Below are positions 16,139 through 23,832 of a stretch of 26,659 nt of DNA, piece after piece (position 1 is the first letter of the stretch; every line of letters begins with the position of its first letter). The DNA comes from Streptomyces sp. NRRL S-337. Its GTDB lineage: Bacteria > Actinomycetota > Actinomycetes > Streptomycetales > Streptomycetaceae. The notes beneath the pieces are model-generated. The model was not told the origin of the DNA and ran no database searches. It was given only the letters and a program-made list of their open reading frames with translations. The stretch is taken from assembly GCF_000720175.1 (NCBI RefSeq), contig NZ_JOIX01000093.1, positions 1-26,659 of the forward strand, read 5' to 3'. Made by a program: the position numbers and the translations under genes.

Positions 16139-18310
16139 GTGGACGAGTACGCAGGGCGAGTGCTCGCCGAGCGCTACCGCCTGCCCGTGCGCCCCCTCGG
16201 CGACGACGACTTCACCGAGTCCCGGGCGTTCGACACGTTCAGCGGGCAGGAGGTGCTGGTCCGTCAGGTACCGCTGCCCGAGGTGGTGGAGGCCGAGGTC
16301 CTCGAAGCGGAGGCGGTGGGCGCCGGCCCGGCCGGTTCCGGCGAGTGGAGCGGCGGCGGCCGCTTCGGCGGCTTCCGGGCCACGGGGGTGGCCGACCGCA
16401 GCCCCCGCGATCCCGCCGTACGCCGCGCGCTGCAGGCCGCCACGGCCGTGGCGCAGCTGCCCGACCATCCCCGGCTGGAGCAGGTCTTCGACGTCTTCGC
16501 CCAGGACGGCAGCCTGTGGATCGTCGGCGAACTCCTCACCGCCCGCCCGCTGTCCGCACTGCTCGCCGAGCGGCCGCTCACCCCGCACCGCGCCGCGGAG
16601 ATCGGCGCCGATCTGCTCACCGCGCTGCGGATGCTGCACACGGAAGGCCGGCTGCACCGCAACATCACCGCCCGCACGGTCCTGGTCTGCAAAGACGGCC
16701 GGGCCATCCTCACCGGGCTGGCGGCGGGCGCGGCCCAGGAAGCACTGTGCGGAGACGATTCGCCTGCCGCGGACGACACCGACGACGCCCGGCCCCTCAC
16801 CGGGCTCGCGGCCGAACGGGCGCGGCAGGCGCGGCTGACCGTCGTCGGCCCGGTCACCGAACGCTGGGCGCCCGAGCAGGCCGCGCCGGTGGGCGAGGAC
16901 GCGCCGGCCGCCCGTCCGGGCCCGGCCGCGGATCTGTGGGCGGTCGGCGCGCTGCTGTTCCGGAGCGTGCAGGGCCATCCGCCGTTCCCCGAGGACAGCA
17001 CCGCCGAACTCGCCCGGCTGGTACGGTCCGGGCCGCCAGTGGACGCGGCGGGGTGCGGGCCGCTGCGCCCGGTCGTCGAGGCCCTGCTGCACCGGGACCC
17101 CGCCGAACGCCCCAACCTCGACGAGGTGCGGCACGCCCTTCGCGCGCTGATCCGTACGGCCCCGGAGCCGGAGGCCGAGCGCCGGCTGGTGACGATGCCG
17201 GCGCTGGAGCAGGGCGGCGCCCCGCGGTGGCTGCCGATCGTGCGGCGGCGCGGCGAACTCGTCCGCAAGGGGCGGCACAAGAAGGGCCGGCCGGCCGGAC
17301 GCCCTGAGCCGTCGGCGCAGGCGGCCGCCGCCCCGGCACCGCCCGCAGCGCGCCCTCCGCACCCGCGCCGGATGCCGCCGGCCGAGGAGCGGACCGTCCC
17401 TCTCCCGAGCTCGAAGGAGCAGGGGGGACCGCCCTCGCCGCCGGCCCGGCTGCCCCGCCCGCCGAAGCAGCCCAAGCCGTTCCGGCAGCCGAAGCCGTCC
17501 CGCGCGGCCCGGCCCGCCCGGCCGCCGCGGGGGACCGCCGTCCCGCACCGGGACGCGTACGAGCCCGAGCTGCTGGCCTCCGGGCCGCGCCCGGACCGGC
17601 CCCGCCGCGGTGCGCCGCGCCACCTCGGCCGGCTGCTGCTCGGCGCGATCCTGCTGCTCCTGGTCGGCGCGGTCGCCTACGCCATGGCGTTCCTGCCGAA
17701 GGCGGGCGAGGACGCCAAGGACGGGCGGCGCGGCGCGGACCGGACCGCCACCTCGGGTGCCCCGCCCGCAAGCAGCCCCGCTCCGACTCCCTCCGCCGGC
17801 AAGGACGGCGGTTCGCCGGACCCCGGTGAGCCGCGGCCCACCGCGCCCGCCGACGTCGCCCCCGGCTTCGCGCTGCGCACCGACCCCCGGGGCTTCCAGA
17901 TCGCGGTCCGCGACGGCTGGCAGCGGCGCGCCGCCAACGCCCAGGGCCAGGTGCGTTATCTCGGCGGCGACTACGAGCTGCTGGTCGTGCCCGGCCGCGA
18001 CAGCACCGCCCGGTACGGCGCGGACCCGATGGCCTACCTCCAGAACAAGGAGCCCGAGCTGGCCCCGTACCGCGGCTCCAGCTGGGCGACCGCGGCCGGG
18101 CTGCGGCGGATCGACGTCGGCCGGACGGCGATGGCCGAGGGCACGTTCACCTGGCGCGACGGCAGCGGCCGGGAGGTCTACGTCCGCAACCTCGCCATGA
18201 TCCACAACGGTCGCTACCACCTGGTCCTGGTCATCGGCCCGGACGGCTCCGGGCGCCGCGAGGTCGACCGGCTCTACGAGCAGGCGACCAGTTCGTACCG
18301 GCCCCGGTGA
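16139..18310 (+). CDS. Transmembrane pseudokinase paired with the upstream kinase
   Basis: A 723-residue protein with kinase-like N-terminus (about 10-340), Pro/Lys/Arg-rich linker, one membrane helix at about 498-518 (LLLGAILLLLVGAVAYAMAF) and a C-terminal outer domain resembling that of the upstream kinase (GFQIAV, then W, Y and VR positions in the same order). Catalytic motifs are lost: no glycine-rich loop (PLGDDDFTESRAF), R42 where the ATP-binding lysine should be (VRQV), H173-R-N175 instead of HRD, and LTGL (191-194) instead of DFG. ADLWAVGALLF and the C-lobe remain, so the fold is likely kept. GTG 16139 has GGGGAGG at ideal spacing. A role as a scaffold or allosteric partner of the upstream kinase is inference. 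Confidence 0.9.
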   Translation: MDEYAGRVLAERYRLPVRPLGDDDFTESRAFDTFSGQEVLVRQVPLPEVVEAEVLEAEAVGAGPAGSGEWSGGGRFGGFRATGVADRSPRDPAVRRALQAATAVAQLPDHPRLEQVFDVFAQDGSLWIVGELLTARPLSALLAERPLTPHRAAEIGADLLTALRMLHTEGRLHRNITARTVLVCKDGRAILTGLAAGAAQEALCGDDSPAADDTDDARPLTGLAAERARQARLTVVGPVTERWAPEQAAPVGEDAPAARPGPAADLWAVGALLFRSVQGHPPFPEDSTAELARLVRSGPPVDAAGCGPLRPVVEALLHRDPAERPNLDEVRHALRALIRTAPEPEAERRLVTMPALEQGGAPRWLPIVRRRGELVRKGRHKKGRPAGRPEPSAQAAAAPAPPAARPPHPRRMPPAEERTVPLPSSKEQGGPPSPPARLPRPPKQPKPFRQPKPSRAARPARPPRGTAVPHRDAYEPELLASGPRPDRPRRGAPRHLGRLLLGAILLLLVGAVAYAMAFLPKAGEDAKDGRRGADRTATSGAPPASSPAPTPSAGKDGGSPDPGEPRPTAPADVAPGFALRTDPRGFQIAVRDGWQRRAANAQGQVRYLGGDYELLVVPGRDSTARYGADPMAYLQNKEPELAPYRGSSWATAAGLRRIDVGRTAMAEGTFTWRDGSGREVYVRNLAMIHNGRYHLVLVIGPDGSGRREVDRLYEQATSSYRPR

Positions 18311-18320
18311 GGCCGGTACG
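18294..18320. terminator. Bidirectional hairpin spanning the pseudokinase stop codon
   Basis: A perfect 10-bp stem (CGTACCGGCC / GGCCGGTACG) with a seven-base loop that contains the TGA stop of the pseudokinase gene. It lies between two convergent genes only 12 bp apart and would serve both strands. Confidence 0.7.
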
Positions 18321-18322
18321 GT

Positions 18323-19513
18323 TCAGCGCCGCCCGGAGAGCTCCCGTTCCAGCGGGGTCCTGAAGCGGGGCGTGATCCGGACCGGGCCGACCCAGGCCGC
18401 GAGCCGGGCGGCCTCGGCGGTCACCGCCTCGGCCGCCTCGCCGCCGCCGTCGCCGGTCAGCAGCCGCCAGACGATCTCGCCGTCCGGGCGCTGGGCCCAG
18501 CCGCCGATGATCCGGCCGTTCCACCACACCGTCGGGCCGATGTTGCCGCTGCGGTCGAAGAGCTGCGGTACGTGGTCCGGGTCGAGGTACCAGTCCCGGG
18601 CCTTCCAGCCCATGGCCGTGGGGTCGAGGGCGGGCAGCAGGGCCGCCCAGGGCTCCGGTTCGGACACCGGCCCGAGGTCGTCGGGCAGGGCCAGCCCGGT
18701 CATGCCGCCGTCGAGCGTCACCTCGACGGCGTCGGTGGCGGCCACCGCCCGCCGGGTGTCGGTGAGCGTCCAGCCCGTCCACCACTTGAGGTCCTCGACG
18801 GTCGCCGGGCCGTAGGCGGCCAGCCAGCGGCGGGCGAGCGCGGCACGGGCCTCGGCGGCCGGCGGCGCGGGCAGGTCGGCGAACGCGGTGCCCGGCGTCC
18901 AGCGGAACGCACTGCTGGTCCAGATGCCGCGCGGGCGGCCGCGCCGGACCCGGCCCTCGGCGGCCAGCGTCCGCAGTAGCCGGCTGGAGACCGCGACGGT
19001 GGCCTCGTACGGTTTGCTGGGCGAGACCACGACGCTCTCGCGCAGCGCGGGCACGTCCGCGGTGAGTTCGGCCGCGGCCGCGGTGCCCCGGGCGGCCAGC
19101 GCGGCCAGCGTCTTCTCCTCCACCTCCGCCAGCCGCCGCTCGTCCCAGCCGACGCCGGTGGCGAGCCAGCCGACCAGGCCGGCGCGCTCCTTGGCGGCGA
19201 TCGCCCGCCCGGTGGAGGAGGACACGACCGGTACGAGGCCGGCGCCGACCGCGAACAGGGTGCGGCGCATGGCCAGCAGCCGGACCAGGGTGTGGTCGTC
19301 GTAGAGCGCCCGCTCGACCTCGGCCGGGTCCGGCACGGTCAGCCGGGCGCAGGCCGCCAGGTGCACGGTCGCCGCGTCGGTGGCGTGCAGTGCGACGAGC
19401 GCGTCGGCGACCTCCTCGGGACGGTCGGCGCGGCACGCGGGGGCGAGCAGATGCCGCCGTCCGAGGCGGGCCCGGCGACCGGCGGTGTCGATACGGGGTC
19501 GGGAGTGGCTCAT
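18323..19513 (-). CDS. Winged-helix DNA-binding protein of the HTH_42 (AlkZ/YcaQ) superfamily
   Basis: A 396-residue protein with the layout of HTH_42 (formerly DUF1006) proteins: an N-terminal winged helix, a central tandem winged-helix region and a C-terminal beta-barrel-like part (DWYLDPDHVPQLFDRSGNIGPTVWWNGRIIGGW). Members include the DNA glycosylases AlkZ and YcaQ, which unhook interstrand crosslinks or alkylated bases. Their catalytic Q-x-Q or Q-x-D motif falls at the position that reads H43-A-T45 here (LHATDAATVHLAACAR), so glycosylase activity is uncertain. The upstream ligase gene on the same strand ends 43 bp before this start at 19513. I know no function for this HAT subgroup. Confidence 0.83.
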   Translation of the reverse strand: MSHSRPRIDTAGRRARLGRRHLLAPACRADRPEEVADALVALHATDAATVHLAACARLTVPDPAEVERALYDDHTLVRLLAMRRTLFAVGAGLVPVVSSSTGRAIAAKERAGLVGWLATGVGWDERRLAEVEEKTLAALAARGTAAAAELTADVPALRESVVVSPSKPYEATVAVSSRLLRTLAAEGRVRRGRPRGIWTSSAFRWTPGTAFADLPAPPAAEARAALARRWLAAYGPATVEDLKWWTGWTLTDTRRAVAATDAVEVTLDGGMTGLALPDDLGPVSEPEPWAALLPALDPTAMGWKARDWYLDPDHVPQLFDRSGNIGPTVWWNGRIIGGWAQRPDGEIVWRLLTGDGGGEAAEAVTAEAARLAAWVGPVRITPRFRTPLERELSGRR

Positions 19514-19555
19514 GGGGCGACCGTACGGGAGGTCGCGGACGGCGGATGTCCTCTT

Positions 19556-21076
19556 TCATGGGTCTCCCGGGGCCGGGCGGGCCGCCCCCGGCCCCCCGAA
19601 CCGCTCCCGCAGCTCCTGCTTGCGCACCTTGCGCAGCGTCGCCCCGCGCGGCAGCGCGGCCACCACCTCCAACTGCTCGGGGAGCTTGTACCGGGCCAGC
19701 CCCTGGCCGAGGAGGTGGGCGCGGACCGCGTCGAGTGTCAACTCCCGTGCGCCCGGCGGCTGTTCGACGACCGCGCAGACCCGTTCGCCGCGCCGGTCGT
19801 CCGGCAGCCCGATGACGGCGGCGTCCGCCACGTCCGGGTGCCGGTAGAGCAGCTCCTCGATCTCCTGGGCGGAGACGTTCTCGCCCTTGCGGATGATGAT
19901 GTCCTTGAGACGGCCGGTGACCACGAGGTGCCCGGTGGGCGTGAGGTGCCCGAGGTCACCGGTGGGCAGGAACCCCTCCGCGTCGAACGGATCGGGCTCA
20001 CCGAGATAACCCCGGCACACCGCCGGGCCGCGCAGCCGTATCTCTCCGCTGCCGGGCGTGATCCGGACCTCCATACCTGAGGGCGGCCTGCCGTCGGTGG
20101 TGGCGAGGTGCTCCGGGCTGTCGTACGGGTCGCCCATGGTGACCATCGGGGCCTCGGTCAGCGCGTAGCCGTGGGTGAGCTGGCAGCCCAGTTCGGCGAC
20201 GACCTCGTGGTACAGCGCGGGCGGTTTGGGCGCGCCGCCGCCGGCGAGCAGCCGCAGCGCCGGCAGCAGCCTCCGGCCGGGCGGCAGTCGGCGCTGTTCG
20301 GCGAGGAAGAGGGTGTAGAAGGCGGTGGAGCCGCCGGCGAGGGTGACGCCGTGCCGGCGGTAGGCGGCGAGCGACCCGGGCAGCGCGAAGCGCTCCAGCA
20401 GCAGGGCCGGGATGCCGCACAGCAGGAGCATGACGGTGTAGTCGGGGCCCGCGACATGGGCGTACGGGAAGGCCATCGAGCCGACGTCGGACGGGGCCGG
20501 CCGCAGCGCCTCGGCCAGCCAGCGGCCGGCCGTCCGCAGGGAGTGGTCGGTGTGCCGGACGCCCTTGGGCCCGGCGGTGGTGCCGGAGGTCCAGTAGATC
20601 CAGCGGACCTGGTGGGCGTCGGCGGGCGGCGGCGGCAGGAGTGCCGGATCGCCGTCCGGCAGCCCGCCGCCGGCCAGGTCGTACGCGGCGATGACGGTGG
20701 CCGCGCCCTCCGCGCGGTCGTTCCGGACCGGCCCGGGCACGAGGAAGAAGGCGGCGCCGGTGCGGCGCAGCACCTGCCCCACCTCGTGGTCGCCGTAGCC
20801 CGGAACGACCGGGCTCTGCACCGCGCCGAGCCGGGCCAGGGCCAGGCTGACCAGGGCCGTCTCGATGCGGGTCGGCAGCTGCCAGACGACCGTGCAACCG
20901 GGCCGTACGCCGCGCGCGTACAGTCCGGCCGCGACCCGCTCGGCCCGCCGCCGCAGCCCGCCGAAGCTGATCCGCCGCTCGTACCGGGCCGACTCCGCCC
21001 CCTGGATCAGAGCGACGGCATCCGGACTGCGGGCGGCCCGCCGTACGACCAGGTCCCAGAGGGTGTCACCGGCCAT
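19556..21076 (-). CDS. AMP-dependent acyl-CoA synthetase/ligase
   Basis: A 506-residue ANL-superfamily adenylating enzyme expected to activate a carboxylic acid with ATP and join it to CoA. It has the P-loop YWTSGTTAGPKG (161-172), YALTEAPMVTMGD around the adenine site, PTGDLGHL, the hinge GRLKDIIIRKGENVSAQEIEE, and a C-terminal lysine region (RGATLRKVRK) in which the usual G before K is R. ATG 21076 is chosen because GGGAGG lies four bases upstream; a GTG four codons earlier would place that Shine-Dalgarno inside the gene. It is divergent from two acyl-CoA dehydrogenase genes, with a palindromic operator-like site 22 bp before the start. The substrate class (fatty, branched or ring acid) is not determinable. 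Confidence 0.93.
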   Translation of the reverse strand: MAGDTLWDLVVRRAARSPDAVALIQGAESARYERRISFGGLRRRAERVAAGLYARGVRPGCTVVWQLPTRIETALVSLALARLGAVQSPVVPGYGDHEVGQVLRRTGAAFFLVPGPVRNDRAEGAATVIAAYDLAGGGLPDGDPALLPPPPADAHQVRWIYWTSGTTAGPKGVRHTDHSLRTAGRWLAEALRPAPSDVGSMAFPYAHVAGPDYTVMLLLCGIPALLLERFALPGSLAAYRRHGVTLAGGSTAFYTLFLAEQRRLPPGRRLLPALRLLAGGGAPKPPALYHEVVAELGCQLTHGYALTEAPMVTMGDPYDSPEHLATTDGRPPSGMEVRITPGSGEIRLRGPAVCRGYLGEPDPFDAEGFLPTGDLGHLTPTGHLVVTGRLKDIIIRKGENVSAQEIEELLYRHPDVADAAVIGLPDDRRGERVCAVVEQPPGARELTLDAVRAHLLGQGLARYKLPEQLEVVAALPRGATLRKVRKQELRERFGGPGAARPAPGDP

Positions 21077-21097
21077 GTTCCCTCCCACCGCGCATAA

Positions 21098-21112
21098 CTG
21101 ACGTGCCGTCAG
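21098..21112. promoter_or_regulatory. Palindromic operator-like site 1 (CTGACG-N3-CGTCAG)
   Basis: CTGACGTGCCGTCAG, perfect 6-bp arms, lies 22 bp upstream of the ligase start, where it would overlap the promoter or leader of that gene. The same palindrome recurs at 21181 and, with one arm mismatch, at 25537. The form resembles sites of TetR-family acyl-CoA-responsive repressors. Confidence 0.75.
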
Positions 21113-21141
21113 ACAATGCGCCGAGGTTAGGGGTGGACGCC

Positions 21142-21170
21142 TTGTCGGTCCAGGGGTCCGGGTCTAGCCT
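21142..21170 (+). promoter_or_regulatory. Promoter of the acyl-CoA dehydrogenase operon
   Basis: TTGTCG (21142-21147), a 17-bp spacer and TAGCCT (21165-21170) form a good Streptomyces housekeeping-type promoter. The expected start of transcription is near 21177, directly before operator-like site 2, so a bound repressor could block polymerase escape. Confidence 0.6.
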
Positions 21171-21180
21171 GGTATCGGAA

Positions 21181-21195
21181 CTGACGTACCGTCAG
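21181..21195. promoter_or_regulatory. Palindromic operator-like site 2 (CTGACG-N3-CGTCAG)
   Basis: CTGACGTACCGTCAG, perfect 6-bp arms, lies 35 bp before the first acyl-CoA dehydrogenase start and just after the predicted transcription start. It is 83 bp from site 1, so the two sites bracket the divergent promoter region. Confidence 0.78.
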
Positions 21196-21229
21196 AAAGC
21201 CGAACGGGCGCCCGAGGTGAGGGGACACG

Positions 21230-22363
21230 ATGGACCTCGCGTACACCGAGGAGGAAGAGGACTTCCGCGCCCGGCTGCGCGGCTGGCTCGCGGGTGTCCT
21301 CCCCACCCTGCCCCCGCGCCCCGACCCGCTCGACTGGCCGGGGCGCCGCGCCTACGACACCACCTGGCAGCGGATGCTGCACGACGCGGGATACGCCGAC
21401 GTCCACTGGGCGGCCGCCCCCACCCTGCGGCTGATCTTCCTGGAGGAGACCGAACGCGCCGGGGCGCCCTACGTGGGCGCGAACTTCGTCGGACTGCTGC
21501 ACGCCGGGCCGACCATCGCGGCCGAGGGCACCGAGGCCCAGAAACGGCGCTGGCTGCCGCCGGTACTGCGCGGCGACGAGATCTGGTGCCAGGGCTTCAG
21601 CGAACCGGAGGCCGGCTCGGACCTCGCGTCGCTGCGCACCCGCGCGGTGCGCGACGGGGACGCGTACGTGGTGACCGGGACCAAGATCTGGACCTCGCAC
21701 GCCGAGGTCGCCGACTGGTGCGAACTGCTCGTCCGCACCGACCCCGCCGCCCCCCGGCACCGGGGGATCACCTGGCTCGCCATGCCGATGGACGCCCCCG
21801 GCATCACCGTCCGGCCGCTGCGCACCCTCGCCGGGTCGGCGGAGTTCGCCGAGATGTTCCTCGACGAGGTGCGGGTGCCGGTGGACTGCCGGGTCGGCGC
21901 GGAGAACGACGGCTGGCGGGTGACGATGGTGACGCTGTCGTTCGAGCGCGGCACCGCCTTCGTCGGCGAGGTGGTGGCCTGCCGGCGGGTGCTGACGGAG
22001 GTCGCCCGCCGGGCCCGGGCGAACGGCCGCTGGGACGATACCGTGCTCCGCCGCAGGCTGGGCCGGCTGAACGCGGAGTTCGCCGCGCTGTGGCGACTGA
22101 CCCAGTGGAACGTCAGCGAGGCGCAACTACGGGGCGGCGGGCCCCGTGCCGGCGGCTCGGTCTTCAAGCTCCGCTACTCGCACGCCCGGCAGGAGCTGTA
22201 CGACGCGGCGGCCGAGGTGCTGGGGGCCGGCGCCCTGGATGCGGACGAGGAGTGGACCGCCGACCGGCTCTCGTCCCTCTCGTACACCATCGCGGCCGGC
22301 ACGTCGCAGGTGCAGCAGAACATCATCGCCGAGCGGATCCTCGGCCTGCCGAAGGGGCGGTGA
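21230..22363 (+). CDS. Acyl-CoA dehydrogenase, subunit-like (first of a pair)
   Basis: A 377-residue FAD-dependent acyl-CoA dehydrogenase, expected to introduce the alpha-beta double bond in a CoA thioester. It starts MDLAYTEEEEDFRARLR, has the middle-domain flavin motif WCQGFSEPEAGSDLASLRT and KIWTSHAEVADW, and ends with the FAD-contact IAAGTSQVQQNIIAERILGLPK. The pairing with a second, shorter dehydrogenase gene seven bases downstream is like FadE26/FadE27 and FadE28/FadE29 of M. tuberculosis, which form alpha2-beta2 enzymes on steroid side chains. ATG 21230 follows GAGGTGAGGGG. Regulation by operator-like site 2 is inferred. The substrate is unknown. Confidence 0.93.
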   Translation: MDLAYTEEEEDFRARLRGWLAGVLPTLPPRPDPLDWPGRRAYDTTWQRMLHDAGYADVHWAAAPTLRLIFLEETERAGAPYVGANFVGLLHAGPTIAAEGTEAQKRRWLPPVLRGDEIWCQGFSEPEAGSDLASLRTRAVRDGDAYVVTGTKIWTSHAEVADWCELLVRTDPAAPRHRGITWLAMPMDAPGITVRPLRTLAGSAEFAEMFLDEVRVPVDCRVGAENDGWRVTMVTLSFERGTAFVGEVVACRRVLTEVARRARANGRWDDTVLRRRLGRLNAEFAALWRLTQWNVSEAQLRGGGPRAGGSVFKLRYSHARQELYDAAAEVLGAGALDADEEWTADRLSSLSYTIAAGTSQVQQNIIAERILGLPKGR

Positions 22364-22370
22364 CCGGCCG

Positions 22371-23360
22371 GTGCGCTTCCAACTCACCGACGAGCAAAGG
22401 GCGTTGAAGCAGGCGATGCGGGAGCTGCTGGCGGCCCGGTTCGACCGGGACCGGCTGCGGGCGGCGACCGGGGATCCGGCCCCGGACCGGGCGCTGTGGC
22501 GGGAGCTGGGCGCGGCCGGGTTCTTCGCGCTGCGCCTGCCGGAGGAGGCCGGCGGCGTGGGGCTGGGCCTGCCGGCGGCGGTGCTGGTCTTCGAGGAGGC
22601 CGGGCGGGCGCTGCTGCCGGGGCCGCTGGTGGCTTGCCAGCTGCTCGCCGGGGTGGTGGACGGGGTCGCGGAGGGCGAGAAGATCGTCGGGCTGTGCGAC
22701 GGGGACGGTGAGCCCGTGCTGTGGGAACACCCGGACGCCTGCGATGAGTTGATCTTGCTGGAGGGTGGCGCCCCGGACCTTGCGCACGGGCCCGGGGGCA
22801 CGCAGGGGCGCACAACAGGCGCATACCGGAGCGTGGCCGCCGCGGTGTCGCGCGCCCCTTTCGCCTCCGTCGACCCCCTCACCCCGCTCGCCCGCGTCAC
22901 CGGCCACCCGCGGACGACTCCGCTCAACGGTCCGGACGTGACCCGGCTGCGCCGCGAGGCCGCCCTGCTGACCGCCGCCCAGCAACTGGGCAGTGCGCTC
23001 CGTACCGTCGACATGGCGGTCGGTCACGCCCGCGTACGCACCCAGTTCGGCGCGCCCATCGGCTCCTTCCAGGCGGTCAAGCATCTGTGCGCGCAGATGC
23101 TCGTACGGGCGGAAATCGCCAGAAGTGCCGTATATGCCGCATCGGTGACGGGTGAGGCCGTCGACGTGGCGGGCGCGAAACTGCTCGCCGACGAGGCCGC
23201 GGTGCGCAACGCCCGGGACTGCCTGCAGATTCACGGCGGTACCGGCTTCACCTGGGAAGCCGACGTCCATCTGCACCTCAAACGGGCCTGGTTGCGGGCC
23301 GGCTCCTGGGGAACGGCCGGCGAGGCGGAAGAGCTGCTGGCGGCGGATCTGGTCGGCTGA
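22371..23360 (+). CDS. Acyl-CoA dehydrogenase, subunit-like (second of a pair)
   Basis: A 329-residue acyl-CoA dehydrogenase relative, shorter than the usual 370-400. GTG 22371 lies seven bases after the stop of the first dehydrogenase gene and gives MRFQLTDEQRALKQAMRELL, the family's normal N-terminus, so translation is probably coupled. The C-terminal half carries the expected flavin motif ARVRTQFGAPIGSFQAVKH and LQIHGGTGFTWEADVHLHLKR, typical of the beta-type partner of heterotetrameric FadE pairs. The middle beta domain looks reduced (about residues 110-165 are short and irregular), which accounts for the low length. It probably forms one enzyme with its upstream neighbour. Confidence 0.9.
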   Translation: MRFQLTDEQRALKQAMRELLAARFDRDRLRAATGDPAPDRALWRELGAAGFFALRLPEEAGGVGLGLPAAVLVFEEAGRALLPGPLVACQLLAGVVDGVAEGEKIVGLCDGDGEPVLWEHPDACDELILLEGGAPDLAHGPGGTQGRTTGAYRSVAAAVSRAPFASVDPLTPLARVTGHPRTTPLNGPDVTRLRREAALLTAAQQLGSALRTVDMAVGHARVRTQFGAPIGSFQAVKHLCAQMLVRAEIARSAVYAASVTGEAVDVAGAKLLADEAAVRNARDCLQIHGGTGFTWEADVHLHLKRAWLRAGSWGTAGEAEELLAADLVG

Positions 23361-23678
23361 GGGCGGGCGGTTCCGGAATGCGGGGCGATGAGCCGTGAGG
23401 GCGGATGTCAGACTCTGGCAACTCGTGTGCGAAATGTCGGACTCACCACACAGAAGTGGTCGCGGAGGGTCGATATCGGGTTGTGTCCTAGGCGTGACTC
23501 GTCACAGGGGGGAGTCGGCGCCCCGCTCGGGTACGCTCCGTTGGGTGCGAGTGGTTCTGTGGCGCAACGAACCCGGTGCCGTCGGAATGACGGCTCCGGC
23601 GTACGGACTGCCCGCCGCCCGCCTTGGCCGAGGGCCGGCCAATCCCCCTTGTTCGACTCCCCGCAAAGTGCGTCGCAC

Positions 23679-23697
23679 AGTATGCAGGACGCATACT
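23679..23697. promoter_or_regulatory. Inverted repeat AGTATGC-N5-GCATACT
   Basis: Perfect 7-bp arms with spacer AGGAC, 154 bp upstream of the HATPase start codon and about 29 bp before a promoter-like TTGTTG. An AT-rich perfect palindrome in this position is a good operator candidate. No regulator can be assigned. Confidence 0.6.
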
Positions 23698-23725
23698 CCC
23701 TTGCGCTGGAATATGCCCGAAGCGC

Positions 23726-23755
23726 TTGTTGGGGTGACTGAACGTCAACCATGCT
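23726..23755 (+). promoter_or_regulatory. Candidate promoter of the HATPase gene
   Basis: TTGTTG (23726-23731), an 18-bp spacer and CATGCT (23750-23755). The expected transcript would start about 40 bases before the ATG at 23803. The match is moderate. Confidence 0.3.
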
Positions 23756-23802
23756 GTGCCTCGCTGGGGTCACGCACTGTGACTCCATGGAGGCGCGAGG
23801 CG

Positions 23803-23829
23803 ATGTTTCCGCCGGTTCGGATGGTGTGA
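23803..23829 (+). other. Mini-ORF MFPPVRMV in frame with the HATPase gene
   Basis: An ATG behind a good ribosome site (GGAGG at 23789-23793) opens a frame of eight codons that ends in TGA at 23827. The HATPase GTG at 23833 is in the same frame, one codon after that stop, and has no convincing ribosome site of its own. Either a leader peptide couples translation into the HATPase gene, or the TGA interrupts an N-terminus that originally began at 23803. Confidence 0.5.
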
Positions 23830-23832
23830 GCG

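Larger units (their letters stand above)
23361..23832. other. Regulatory-looking gap before the HATPase gene
   Basis: These 472 bp are less GC-rich than the coding regions. The frame is open on both strands for 120-140 codons, but the translations have no recognisable features and no good ribosome sites, so I do not call genes. The gap contains an AGTATGC palindrome, a promoter-like pair, a GTCAC-N5-GTGAC repeat next to a ribosome site, and a nine-codon mini-ORF. Confidence 0.6.

Noticed and set aside
13823..18220. 1465-codon open frame on the minus strand across both kinase genes
   Set aside because: It is antisense to two well-supported kinase genes, consists of low-complexity Arg/Ala/Gly-rich sequence without domains, and reflects the high GC content.
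23408..23788. 126-codon minus-strand frame in the same gap
   Set aside because: No ribosome site, no recognisable motif, and it overlaps palindromic control elements.
23395..23829. 144-codon plus-strand frame upstream of the HATPase gene
   Set aside because: There is no ribosome site at its start and the composition is not protein-like; only the last eight codons (from 23803) have initiation signals.
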